Of a stretch of DNA of 64,000 nucleotides, positions 8,202-17,400 are shown in pieces. A program made the translations under genes and the position numbers. The notes beneath the pieces are model-generated. The model saw only the letters and a list, made by a program, of their open reading frames with translations. It did no database searches and was not told the origin of the DNA. The stretch covers positions 2,605,001 to 2,669,000 of the forward strand of contig NZ_CP144918.1 in NCBI RefSeq assembly GCF_036700095.1. Reading direction: 5' to 3'. How positions within the stretch are numbered: the first letter of the stretch is position 1; each line of letters opens with the position of its first letter. This DNA is from Pelagerythrobacter marensis (lineage in GTDB: Bacteria > Pseudomonadota > Alphaproteobacteria > Sphingomonadales > Sphingomonadaceae).

Positions 8202-8630
8202 ATGCGCGGAGATCTGCTGGCGCGATTGCGCGCTCATCCTGCTGTCATAGCGACGGCGGGAACAATCCCGCTCGGCCAGGGCACGCGCCCGGCTGTGGAT
8301 TGGCTCGAGCGCCATTCCGATGAAGCGACCGCGTTTCCGGCCTGCGTTCTGCAGGTGATCGCCCGCGTGGGATCGTACGATCACGATGGTCCGGATGGGC
8401 TGGAGCTGCCGCGCATACGGTTGATGTCGTTCGGCACGAGTTTCGACCAGGCCGACGCGCTGCAGAAGGTGCTGCGCACGGCGATCGAGCCAAAGACGAC
8501 ACACGGATCCACGCGGTTCGGGCCGGCGAAGCTGGTGCTCGAGCGCGATCTGCCGCCGGAAGACCTTCCGGGCGGCCTCACCATTTTTCGAATTGCCGGC
8601 GATTACGTGATCCCGGCGGCGCCAGCATAG
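8202..8630 (+). CDS. DUF3168-type tail terminator / completion protein
   Basis: A 142-residue protein with N-terminal DLLARLRAHP, FPACVLQVI and QADALQKVLRTAI segments, resembling DUF3168 / HK97 gp11-like tail completion proteins that cap the tail tube at the head side. Its place between the gp10-like and tail tube genes supports this. The family assignment rests on pattern and synteny only. Confidence 0.75.
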   Translation: MRGDLLARLRAHPAVIATAGTIPLGQGTRPAVDWLERHSDEATAFPACVLQVIARVGSYDHDGPDGLELPRIRLMSFGTSFDQADALQKVLRTAIEPKTTHGSTRFGPAKLVLERDLPPEDLPGGLTIFRIAGDYVIPAAPA

Positions 8631-8640
8631 GAGACAGGAA

Positions 8641-9075
8641 ATGGCGGAAGGCGACGGCGTACTGAGCGACGGCACGGAGCTCCACTTCACCGATGTCGGC
8701 GGCACGCTGACCAAGGTGAAGGGGTTGATGAACGTGAATCGGCCGACATTGTCGGTTGCGAAGGTCGAGAATACCGATCACGACAGCGGCGGGACCAAGA
8801 CCTATCTGGCCGGTCACGGCGACGTCGGCGAGCTGACAGCGACGATCAAATACGAGCCGGGCAGCCCGACCGACCTGCTGATCCTCGAACACCTGGCCAG
8901 CAAGGAAAAGCGGCCGTTCAAGCTCGTGACTGTCGAGGAAGACGGTACGACGCAGGACAATACGGCATCGATCTTCCTGATGACGTATGTTCCGGACAAT
9001 GCCCCGTTGGGGCAGGTCCGCACCGCGACCGTCACCGGGCAGCCGAGTCCGCTCACCCAGGCAGCGACCGTATAA
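8641..9075 (+). CDS. Major tail tube protein
   Basis: A 144-residue beta-rich protein located directly before the tail chaperone gene, where siphophages encode the tube subunit. The sequence has no Cys and ends TATVTGQPSPLTQAATV, similar to GTA- and HK97-type tube proteins. A GGAGACAGGAA ribosome-binding stretch precedes the ATG. The stop overlaps the next start. Confidence 0.82.
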   Translation: MAEGDGVLSDGTELHFTDVGGTLTKVKGLMNVNRPTLSVAKVENTDHDSGGTKTYLAGHGDVGELTATIKYEPGSPTDLLILEHLASKEKRPFKLVTVEEDGTTQDNTASIFLMTYVPDNAPLGQVRTATVTGQPSPLTQAATV

Positions 9076-9545
9076 TGGGCACGCGAGGAAATCGCCTGAA
9101 GGGTGAGGCGGAATTCACCTACGAGGGTGAGACCTTTCGCCTGTCGCTCAACAACCGGGCCTGGATCGAAGCGGAAGAAGTGCTCGGCATCTCGATGCTC
9201 GACGTGATCGACGAACTGAAGGCCACGCTGGACGCCGGTCGGAATCCGAAGATCAAGCACATGGTCGCCTTGATGTTCGGCGGTCTGGTCCAGAATCACC
9301 CCGACATCACCGAGGGCGAAGTGATCGACATGGTCTTTTCCGGCGATGCCGCGGTGAAGAAGGGCCTCCTGGCGGCGATCGCCGGAGCGCAGCCGCCTGA
9401 CCTCGTGGACGACGACGCCGGGGGAACTGAGGGAAACGCGCCGGCGCCGGCGACCAGGGCTGGGACTGGGAAGACGTCTTCCGCGCCTGGTGCCAGGCCG
9501 GCTTCGAACCGCAAGGGTTCTGGTACGAAACGCCGCGCTCGGTAA
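9075..9545 (+). CDS. Tail assembly chaperone, short frame (G-like)
   Basis: A 156-residue product read without frameshift. Residues 1-105 form a conserved domain (FRLSLNNRAWIEAEEVLG, MVALMFGGL) like the gene-transfer-agent and HK97 tail assembly chaperones. After residue about 119 the zero-frame sequence becomes low-complexity (Pro/Ala/Arg-rich), as expected for the non-shifted tail. The slippery heptamer GGGAAAC lies at 9431-9437, codons 120 and 121. The chaperone coats the tape measure protein during tail assembly. Confidence 0.9.
   Translation: MGTRGNRLKGEAEFTYEGETFRLSLNNRAWIEAEEVLGISMLDVIDELKATLDAGRNPKIKHMVALMFGGLVQNHPDITEGEVIDMVFSGDAAVKKGLLAAIAGAQPPDLVDDDAGGTEGNAPAPATRAGTGKTSSAPGARPASNRKGSGTKRRAR
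9431..9437 (+). other. Programmed -1 ribosomal frameshift site (G GGA AAC)
   Basis: The heptamer fits X XXY YYZ exactly with zero-frame codons GGA-AAC re-pairing as GGG-AAA. Lambda uses the closely related GGGAAAG for its gpG/gpGT pair. The -1 frame has its last upstream stop (TGA) at 9428-9430, immediately before the heptamer, and stays open from there to 9802. Confidence 0.88.
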
Positions 9546-9802
9546 TCCTCGCGCTCTGGGGCGCCAGGAGGCGCTCCAGAGAAGCGTATCAGGTGGCGAT
9601 CACCAACGCCTGGCTCGCCGGAAAGCTCGGCCAGTCCGACCCAAGCCCGGACAAGTACCCGAAGCTCGAGGATCTGCTGCGCAACGAAAAAGCGGAAGCC
9701 GCCGCGGCGGCGGCGCCGACGGCATTGGAATCGCAACAGAATGCCCGGGCGTGGGGCGCAGCGCTGCGCGCGATCAATCGTCGCGCGCCGAAGGGGAGGT
9801 GA
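9431..9802 (+). CDS. Tail assembly chaperone, -1 frame extension (T-like domain)
   Basis: This frame has no convincing own start but encodes a conserved-looking segment: DWEDVFRAWCQAGF, FWYETPRSVILALWGA and AITNAWLAGKLG, the typical look of phage tail chaperone extensions. It would be joined to residues 1-121 of the short chaperone by slippage at 9431-9437, giving a fusion of about 242 residues. An internal GTG at 9593 (69 codons) is less likely as a start because homology-like sequence extends well upstream of it. The tape measure gene follows after three bases. Confidence 0.85.
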   Translation, partial: GKRAGAGDQGWDWEDVFRAWCQAGFEPQGFWYETPRSVILALWGARRRSREAYQVAITNAWLAGKLGQSDPSPDKYPKLEDLLRNEKAEAAAAAAPTALESQQNARAWGAALRAINRRAPKGR

Positions 9803-9805
9803 CAG

Positions 9806-12757
9806 ATGGCCGGTGGCACGATCGCCTCCCTCAATGCCGCGCTTCGCTGGGATCTCGACGACTTCGATCGCGGGACCGCCCATATCGAGGGTACGTTCGG
9901 CCGGCTGAGGGACTTCGTGGGCGGCGTGGCCGATTCCATCGTTGCGGCCGGACGCCGGATGACGCTGGGAATCACTCTGCCGCTCGCTGGGTTGGCCGTG
10001 TATACCGTGAAGGCGGCGTCGGACGCAGAAGAGCTGCAATCGGCGTTCGATTACACGTTCGGCGCGATGGCCGAGACCATGAACGAGTGGGCCGTCGCCA
10101 CCGGCGACGCCATGGGCCGGTCGACGCAGGAGATGCAGCGCGGGGCGTTTGCGCTGGGCGGCCTGTTCAATGCGGCGGCGCCTACGCGCGAGGCGGCCGC
10201 CCAGCTTTCTCAGCAATTCGTCGAGCTCGCCCAGGACGCCGGATCGTTCTTCAATGTTCCGTTCGACGACGCTCTAGATCGAATCCGGGCCGGGTTGATT
10301 GGTGAAGCCGAACCGATGCGGCGGTTCAATGTCTTCCTGTCCGATATGGCGGTTCAAGCGAAGGCGGCCGAGCTAGGCCTCGTAGGCGAGGGCGAAGAGC
10401 TCAACGAAAACGGCAAGATCATGGCGCGCGCCGCGCTGATCGCACAAGGCCTCGCTGACGCGCACGGCGACGTCGAAAGAACGTCCGAAAGTCTCGAAAA
10501 CCAGACGCGATCGCTTGGCGCAGAGTTTGAGGAACTGCGCGTCGAGATGGGCGAGATGCTGATTCCGATGTTCAAGACGCTGGTCCAGGTCGGACGCACG
10601 GTGGTGGCGTGGTTCAACGAGCTGCCCGAGGGCGTGAAGCGGGGCATTCTCATCTTCGCTGCATTCGCGGCAGCGGCCGGCCCGGTGCTGCTCGTCTTGA
10701 CGACGCTGGCGAAACTGGTGCTGCCGTTGCTGCTGGTGAACATGGGGCCGCTCTTCCTGGCCATCAGCGCGCTGATCAATCCATTCGGCACACTCGTCGT
10801 CATGGCGGGTAAGCTGTTCGTCGAATTCGGCGGCATCGGAGCCGTCCTGTCGCGGATACTGCCGTTGTTCCTGCGCTTCGCCGGGCCGATCGGCGTGGTG
10901 ATCACGCTGTTCCTGTTGTTCAAGGACACGATCGCCGACGCGCTTGAAACTGTCTGGGAATACGCGAAGAAGTCGCTCGGGCCGGAAGTCCAGGGGCTGT
11001 TTTCTGCAATGGCGCGGCTTGCGCAGGCGCTGTTGCGCGCGTGGGATTCGCTCGCAGGTACCAAGCTGGGGCGGAGCCTGGGCGAACTGCTGGAGATGGT
11101 GCAGGCGCTTGCCGGCTACCTGATTAAGTTCTTCGGGAGCGCGGTGGTGATCGCGATCGAAGTCGTGATCGATGCACTCGTCTGGTTTGTGAACATGGCA
11201 ACCGACGTGGTCAATGCGATCACCGCCCTGATCAATGGCGATTGGGCGGGCGCCTGGTTCCACATCGGAAAGATCGCCGGCGACACCATGCGCACGATCG
11301 CCGACTGGATCGACTGGATATTCCCGAAGCTGGCCGCCTTTTTGCGGATGAAGGCGCTGGCCTTCGGCAGCGAGGAGCCGACAACTGGGAATGCACCCGG
11401 CGGCGGAAACGAACCGACAGACCCGGGCAACGGCGCAAATCCCTACGCTGGTGGCGATTATTCAGCACCCGGCAAGGCCTCTCCATCTCGCCGGCGCGGC
11501 CGAACCGGGCCAACCGCCGAAGCGCTCGCCGATCGCCGCGAGGAAATCCGGCTTGAGCACGAACTCGCCGTTGCACGACAGCGCGGTGACATCGAGGCTG
11601 TTCGCCGTCTCGAGCGCGAGCTCGACCTGAAGGACCAAATCGATCGCTACGAGCAGGCCGGCATCGACAAAGCGCAGGCACGGGCGGCCGCCGCGAAGGA
11701 CATGCTCCAGCTGGACCAGGCGCGCGCCGAAGCGCGGGCTCGCGAACTCGACCAGCACGAGCGTTCAATCGACCTCGATCTCGCTGAGTTGCGGAACGAT
11801 CATGAGATGCTCCGTGCGCTGCAGGACGAAGAATTCCTTGAGCAGCGCATTCTCGACTATCGCGAGCTCGGGATCGGCCTTGCGGAAGCGGAGAAGCGTG
11901 CGCAGCTGGACCTGCTCGATCTCGAGGAGGCCCGCGCCGACGCCACAGCTCGCCGCCATGCCGACGCGGCACTGGCGCACGACATCGAACTCGCGCGGTT
12001 GCGCGGTGACTTCGACCAGGCCGACCGGCTATACGAACTCGGGCGCATTCGCGATCGCACCGACGAACTGCGCAGAGACGGCTTGAACGAGGCGGACGCG
12101 CGTGCCCAGGCGATGCGCGAGGCGTCCGACCGCACACAGGCGCATATACAGGGCAACTTCCGCGATGCGTTCCGGAGCGGATTGCGCGCGGCGCTCGACG
12201 GCGACCTGAAGGGCTTCTTCGAGAACTGGCTCGAGGACGCCAGCTTCGATGCGCTTTCGCGCGTGCTCGATCGCCTGGCCGACAGTCTGGCGAACCTGAT
12301 CGCGGGGCAGAGTGGCGGGGGTGGGGGACTGCTGGGTTCGATCTTCGGCGCAATCACCGGCATTGCGGGAATCGCCGGCGGCGGATCGGCGCATGGTGTC
12401 GGCAACAGCATCGGCAGCGGCCATACCAATCGCCTGCCGGGGTTCTCCACGGGCGGTTGGGGCCGGATCAAGGGCTTTTCCGGCATCGACCAGAATGTCC
12501 TTTCGCTCAACGGCAATCCGATTGCCCGGGTAAGCGACGGCGAACTGTTGAACGTCAGCAAAGGTGAGCCGGGCGGCGGGGGAGGGGACCTGACGATCAG
12601 GCTCGGACCGGGCCTGGAAGCCGAGTGGCTAAGGAAGAGCGCGGGGCAGACGGTCAAGATCGTGGAGGCAACTGCGCCGGCGATGCTGCGGACCGCCTCT
12701 GCGAAGACGCGCCGCGACGCTGCGCGTCCAATCATGCCGGGAGGCCAGACTGGCTGA
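9806..12757 (+). CDS. Tail tape measure protein
   Basis: A 983-residue protein that sets tail length and is carried to the cell envelope on DNA ejection. The N-terminal third is helical, residues of about 270-370 hold several hydrophobic stretches (membrane-insertion segments), and the middle to late part is a long Arg/Glu/Ala-rich coiled coil. The C-terminus is Gly-rich with GFSTGGWGRI and SDGELLNVSKGE, as is usual for tape measure proteins. The stop overlaps the next start by one base. Confidence 0.93.
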   Translation: MAGGTIASLNAALRWDLDDFDRGTAHIEGTFGRLRDFVGGVADSIVAAGRRMTLGITLPLAGLAVYTVKAASDAEELQSAFDYTFGAMAETMNEWAVATGDAMGRSTQEMQRGAFALGGLFNAAAPTREAAAQLSQQFVELAQDAGSFFNVPFDDALDRIRAGLIGEAEPMRRFNVFLSDMAVQAKAAELGLVGEGEELNENGKIMARAALIAQGLADAHGDVERTSESLENQTRSLGAEFEELRVEMGEMLIPMFKTLVQVGRTVVAWFNELPEGVKRGILIFAAFAAAAGPVLLVLTTLAKLVLPLLLVNMGPLFLAISALINPFGTLVVMAGKLFVEFGGIGAVLSRILPLFLRFAGPIGVVITLFLLFKDTIADALETVWEYAKKSLGPEVQGLFSAMARLAQALLRAWDSLAGTKLGRSLGELLEMVQALAGYLIKFFGSAVVIAIEVVIDALVWFVNMATDVVNAITALINGDWAGAWFHIGKIAGDTMRTIADWIDWIFPKLAAFLRMKALAFGSEEPTTGNAPGGGNEPTDPGNGANPYAGGDYSAPGKASPSRRRGRTGPTAEALADRREEIRLEHELAVARQRGDIEAVRRLERELDLKDQIDRYEQAGIDKAQARAAAAKDMLQLDQARAEARARELDQHERSIDLDLAELRNDHEMLRALQDEEFLEQRILDYRELGIGLAEAEKRAQLDLLDLEEARADATARRHADAALAHDIELARLRGDFDQADRLYELGRIRDRTDELRRDGLNEADARAQAMREASDRTQAHIQGNFRDAFRSGLRAALDGDLKGFFENWLEDASFDALSRVLDRLADSLANLIAGQSGGGGGLLGSIFGAITGIAGIAGGGSAHGVGNSIGSGHTNRLPGFSTGGWGRIKGFSGIDQNVLSLNGNPIARVSDGELLNVSKGEPGGGGGDLTIRLGPGLEAEWLRKSAGQTVKIVEATAPAMLRTASAKTRRDAARPIMPGGQTG

Positions 12758-13347
12758 TGGTGCTCGTCCCTTATCCGGGTACGCCCCGGCACCAATCGGT
12801 GGAACTGCAGCCGATCGCGGCGGCGCGCGTCAACACCTCTGCGCTGTCGAATGCACGGCAGGCCGTCGACATGGGCTATTCGTGGTGGGAGGCCGCGGTA
12901 ACGGTTGCGCCGATGACGATCGACGACGCGCGCGAATGGCGCGTGTTCTTCGGCCGGCTGCGCGGTGCGGTGCACAGTTTCCGCCTGCCCGTGACATCCG
13001 CGGCGCAGCATGACGGCAGTTTCATCGCCCGAGCGAACGGTGCGGGCGGCGGATACTCTCTCGCTTCCGACGGATGGCCCGTTTCGACGAAAGTGCTGCT
13101 CGCCGGCGATTTCGTGACGGTCGGCGACCAGTTGATGGCGCTCGACATCGATGTCGACACCGACGCGACCGGCAATGCGACGCTCCAGTTCCACGCGCCA
13201 CTGCGCCGGTCGATTGCCGACGATACGATAATCGAGACCAAGCGCCCGTTCCTGACCGCCTGGCTTCCCGAAGGTGCGCCGGCGCTCACCCTAAACAGCG
13301 CGCAGCTGCAAGACGGATTCAGCTTCGCGGCGACGGAGGCCTATTGA
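12757..13347 (+). CDS. Distal tail protein (hub gene 1)
   Basis: A 196-residue protein directly after the tape measure gene, where HK97/GTA-like phages encode the distal tail protein (DUF2460-like position). Features include WWEAAVTVAPMTIDDAREWRVFFGRLRGAVHSFRLP, split here as a WW-containing start and an RxFFxRLRG core, a layout seen in distal tail or hub proteins. The ATG at 12757 overlaps the upstream stop; the longer frame from 12625 overlaps the tape measure gene heavily and is not supported. Confidence 0.75.
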   Translation: MVLVPYPGTPRHQSVELQPIAAARVNTSALSNARQAVDMGYSWWEAAVTVAPMTIDDAREWRVFFGRLRGAVHSFRLPVTSAAQHDGSFIARANGAGGGYSLASDGWPVSTKVLLAGDFVTVGDQLMALDIDVDTDATGNATLQFHAPLRRSIADDTIIETKRPFLTAWLPEGAPALTLNSAQLQDGFSFAATEAY

Positions 13348-14024
13348 TGGACGCCGCGACGATCGAAGCGCTGGGGCAGGAAGTCGTCTACGTCCAGTGG
13401 TTCGCCTGGATCGACATCGAGGGCGATCCGGTGCGCGCCGTCAGCGGGGTGCAGGATATCGCGATCGGCGCCGGCGAGACCGGCGATCCGGACCTGGACG
13501 GCCATGTATTCGAAGCAGTGCCAAGCGAGCTGACCGATATCAGCGACGTGCAGCACAGCGAGGACGGGTCGGAGACCGTCACGGCCCGGCTTTCCGGCCT
13601 GCCGCTGGTCAACAGCGATCTGCTGGACGTGGTCGGGCAGAAGAGCAAATGGCGCAAGCGCGAGGCGCGGCTGTGGTTCCGGGTGCTCGAGCCGGCCACG
13701 TTCGGGGCGGGCGGCCAACCGGTCACCTTCACGCCGCTGCCAATCCACTCGTATTACAGCGGCTATCTGGTCGGGCTGACGGTCAATGTCGGTGAGGACG
13801 ATCAGACGATCGTCGCCGCGATCGAGAACTATCAAGCGGCGCTGAGCGAAGGCTCGGGCCTGACGTATCTGCACCAGAGCGAGTTCGACGCCGGCGACAA
13901 GAGCGCCGAGCAGACGCTGGCGGCTTCGAACGGGATCCAGAAGGCCGGTGTGCGCGGTGGAGCCGGTGGCGGGGGTGGCGGCCGGGGAGGCGGCGGTATC
14001 TGGTCGCGGCAGGTCCACAAATGA
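13347..14024 (+). CDS. Tail hub protein (hub gene 2, DUF2163-like position)
   Basis: A 225-residue protein between the distal tail gene and the NlpC/P60-like gene. It contains VYVQWFAWIDIEGDPVRAV and an LPLVNSDLLDVVG segment and ends with a Gly-rich tail (GGAGGGGGGRGGGG) before SRQVHK. The order distal tail, hub, peptidase, tail tip matches siphophage and gene-transfer-agent clusters. It probably forms part of the baseplate hub. Start and stop overlap the neighbours by 1 and 4 bases. Confidence 0.7.
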   Translation: MDAATIEALGQEVVYVQWFAWIDIEGDPVRAVSGVQDIAIGAGETGDPDLDGHVFEAVPSELTDISDVQHSEDGSETVTARLSGLPLVNSDLLDVVGQKSKWRKREARLWFRVLEPATFGAGGQPVTFTPLPIHSYYSGYLVGLTVNVGEDDQTIVAAIENYQAALSEGSGLTYLHQSEFDAGDKSAEQTLAASNGIQKAGVRGGAGGGGGGRGGGGIWSRQVHK

Positions 14025-14419
14025 GCCGGTTGCCCGATTGGGAGCATCGCCTCTCTGCCACCATTGCGGAATGGCGTGTCCGCCCGTTTCGGTGGGACCG
14101 CGATTGCGCGCGGTGGGGCGCGGCGGTCGTCATCGCGCAGACGGGTATCGATCCGATCGCCGAATGGCGCGGGCGCTATCGAACAAAGCGCGAGGCGCTG
14201 GAACTGCTGGCCGAGAAACCGATGCCGGTCCGGCTCGATGAGTTGTTCCCGCGCGTACATCCCGCAATGGCGCGGCGAGGGGATATCGCGCTGACGCAGA
14301 AGTCCTGCCTTGGATGCGTGCTGGGCGGCGAGGCGCTGTTCTATTTCGCCGCCGGCGGGATGACCCGGGTTCCACGTCGCGAGTGGGAAGGCGTGTGGGG
14401 GGTTGGCCGCGATGGGTAG
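14021..14419 (+). CDS. NlpC/P60-like tail protein (DUF6950-like)
   Basis: A 132-residue protein in the slot that normally holds the phage tail cell-wall peptidase. RDCARWGAAVV provides a candidate nucleophile Cys and MARRGDIALTQ resembles the His-containing strand of NlpC/P60 domains, but the usual His is not evident, so it may be a degenerate or structural member. It would act on peptidoglycan during DNA entry if active. The 3' end overlaps the tail tip gene by 8 bases. Confidence 0.65.
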   Translation: MSRLPDWEHRLSATIAEWRVRPFRWDRDCARWGAAVVIAQTGIDPIAEWRGRYRTKREALELLAEKPMPVRLDELFPRVHPAMARRGDIALTQKSCLGCVLGGEALFYFAAGGMTRVPRREWEGVWGVGRDG

Positions 14420-17400
14420 TGTCGTCCGCGCAGTCGGCAAAGTCGTCGGCGCGATTGCCTCAATCGCGGCCGCGATTCCCGGCCCGCATCAGTTGATTGC
14501 GGCTGGCATCGCGCTCGGCGCGAACGTTCTGACCGCGGTCACCGCGAAGAAGGACATCCCGCAATCGGAGACGCAGCTCGGCCGGCTCAGCGCGCGCCTC
14601 GACACGCAAGCGCCGCGCAAGATTGTCCTCGGCACCACGGCAATGCCCGCCGACATCCGATACTACGAGGGAAGCGGCGACGATGAGGAGTACGTCGACT
14701 ACATCGTAGCGGTGGCCGCGCACCGTGTGCGGTCGATCGACGAAATCTGGTTCGAGGATTCGCTCGCCTGGTCGGCAAGCGGCGGCGTCCAGGGGGAATA
14801 TGTCGGTTATCTCACCGCGGTCACCACGCGGCGCGAAGGATCTGCCGCGAACACGGTCTCGATAAACGGCGGCGCGCGGTGGGGCGCCGACGACCGACTG
14901 ACCGGCTGCGCCTATGTGCATTTGCGCGTCAAGCGCACCGGCAACAGCGACGAAGAGCAATCGCCGCTCGCTTCCGGTCTGCCGGGCCGCGTCACGATCG
15001 TAGGCGAAGGCATGCCGCAGTACGATCCGCGGTTCGACACCACGGTGGGCGGCAGCGGCCCGATGCGGATCGACGACCAGTCCACTTGGGGAGCCAGTAC
15101 CGATAATCCGATCATTCAGTCCCTGAACGTGCTGCTGGGATGGCGAATCGCTGGGAAACTGTCGGTCGGCGCCGGGATCCCGGCGAAGTACATCGACCTC
15201 GACAGCGCGATGACCGCGGCGAATATTTGCGACGAGGATATTGTGCTGGCCGGCGGCGGGACGCAGGCGCGATATCGCACCGCTGGTGCATTCTCGACCA
15301 ACGATTCGCCGATGGCGATCGTCAGCGCACTGCTGGCCGGATGCGCGGGCGAGCTGCTCGACAGTGACGGCAAGCTCTCCTTCCTGATCAAGGTCAACGA
15401 TCTGGCTTCGCCGGCGGTGGAGCTGGACGATCACGACATCCTGGGCGCGGCAGTCTGGGACCCGATGGGCGGCGAGACCAACGTGCCCAACATCATTGCC
15501 GGCAAGTACACGGATCCGTCGAACAACTCGCTCTACCAGATGGCGCCATACCCGTCGGTCTCGCTGCCGAGCGAGGACGGGATCGAGCGAACCCGGCCGG
15601 TCGATTTCGGCGTAGTCGAGAATGCCGCACGTGCAGAGCGGCTCGCCAAGCAAACGCTGCAGCGGGCGCAATACCCGGGCACGTTCACCGCCGAATACAA
15701 CCTGAAAGGGATGGCGGCGAAGGTCGGGCGCATCGTGTGGCAGACCTATTCCCCGCTGGGGTGGGTCAACAAGCCGTTTCGCGTAGAACGGCAAAAGCCG
15801 AGCCGATCGGGACGAATTGCGCTGGAACTGCGCGAGGAGCACGAGGATATCTATGCCTGGGAAGCCGAGGATTCGGCAGCGGTGCAGGCGGCCGAGCCCG
15901 TGCGGTTCGATCCGCGGAACACCGGGCCCATATTGCTGGCGCGGAAGGCGGCGGAGTCCGCGAATTGGTCAAAGGTTCGTGACGACGACGGGCACCGGCC
16001 CGAAGACGATGCAACAGTCGGCGCTCCGCCAGGCACTCCGGTGGGCGATCGCCCGGCCGAGGATGTCGTCAGCGAGCTGGACCAGCACACGGCGGAGCTG
16101 ATCGTCGCGAACGCAGCGATTGCGGATGCGCAGGGCGATATCCAGGATCTGTTCGACGTCTACGGCGACACCGCCAGCGCGGCGGACAGCGCGGCGGCTG
16201 CCGAACTGGCGCGGCAAGCGGCTGAGCAGCATGATCTCAATTCGCTTGCTCATGAGCAGAACGCGCAGGCAGCGCGCGATGCAGCGTTGGCGGCAGAACA
16301 GGGGGCGACCGATCAAGCGGGCATAGCGACGACGCAGCGGCAGCTCGCGGAGACGGCCCGGGCAGGAGCGGAAGGCTTCCGCGACGAAGCGTTCACAGCG
16401 AAGGAAGGCGCTGAGGATGCGTCGGCCACCGCCTCGGTCCAGGCGGGGCTTGCTGCCGAAGCGGCGACCACCTCCCGGCAGGTCGCAAACCAGCTGTTCC
16501 GGGCGGACTTCAACAATGGCGCGGACTACTGGCTGCCCGCATTTGGATCTTCGGCGGCCAGTGGACGCCCCAGCTCCCCGTCGGTGACTGAGCACTATGC
16601 CGATGTCACGCTGACGCCCGTCGACGGCATCGGGCAGGTCATACAAAGCTCGGCATACCGATATTTCTCGGAGCGCTCGCTAAGACCGGTGATCGACGGG
16701 CAGAATTTGCGGTGCAGGGTGCGCACCCGATTGGAGTCAGGGACCGGCCACACCGGCCACTACCTGTTCATGGTAGGCTTCGATGCCGCCGGCCAAGCCT
16801 TGGGCTATCAGGTTCTTCGCTCGTGGGGAGCGCTCACGGTCGCCGACGGCTGGGTAACCAGGGAGCATACCTTCTCGCCGGCGGCAATCCGAGATCAGGG
16901 TGGAAACTTCAATCAGATCGGCAGCATCAGCGGCCCCCGAGCCGACTTGGCGTCATGGGCTATCGTGCCCTCACTCGGACGCTCAGATTCGTCGGGCAAC
17001 CAGCAGATCGCGTGGGTCACGCTCGACGACGTTACCTCCGAACTGGCGTCCGAGGGCTTCGCGCAGGCGTCTCAAGGTAGCGCCCTCGTAGCGACGGCAG
17101 AGGCGAGCGGCGCAGAGCAGTCGGCGTCGTTGGCGGTTACCGAACGACAGGCGGCGGAGACCGCCCGGAGCGAGACGCAGGGTTTCCGAAACGAGACGTT
17201 CACTGCGCGAGACGATGCGGCAGGATCGGCAGCATCGGCCTCCACATCCGAGGCAGTGGTTTCGGAGACAAGAAAGCGTGCCAGTGCCTCGCTGGCCGAG
17301 AGCTTTCCGAAGGTGCTCGACCCGGCGCTGCTGAATGCGCATCTCGCGCCGAGCGGTAACCCCTACGCGGTTGCTTCCGTTGAAGAAACCAACCCGTCGT

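Noticed and set aside
14460-15842. A 460-codon minus-strand open frame in the tail tip hub region
   Set aside because: Antisense to conserved gpJ-like sequence, with no ribosome-binding site or domain.
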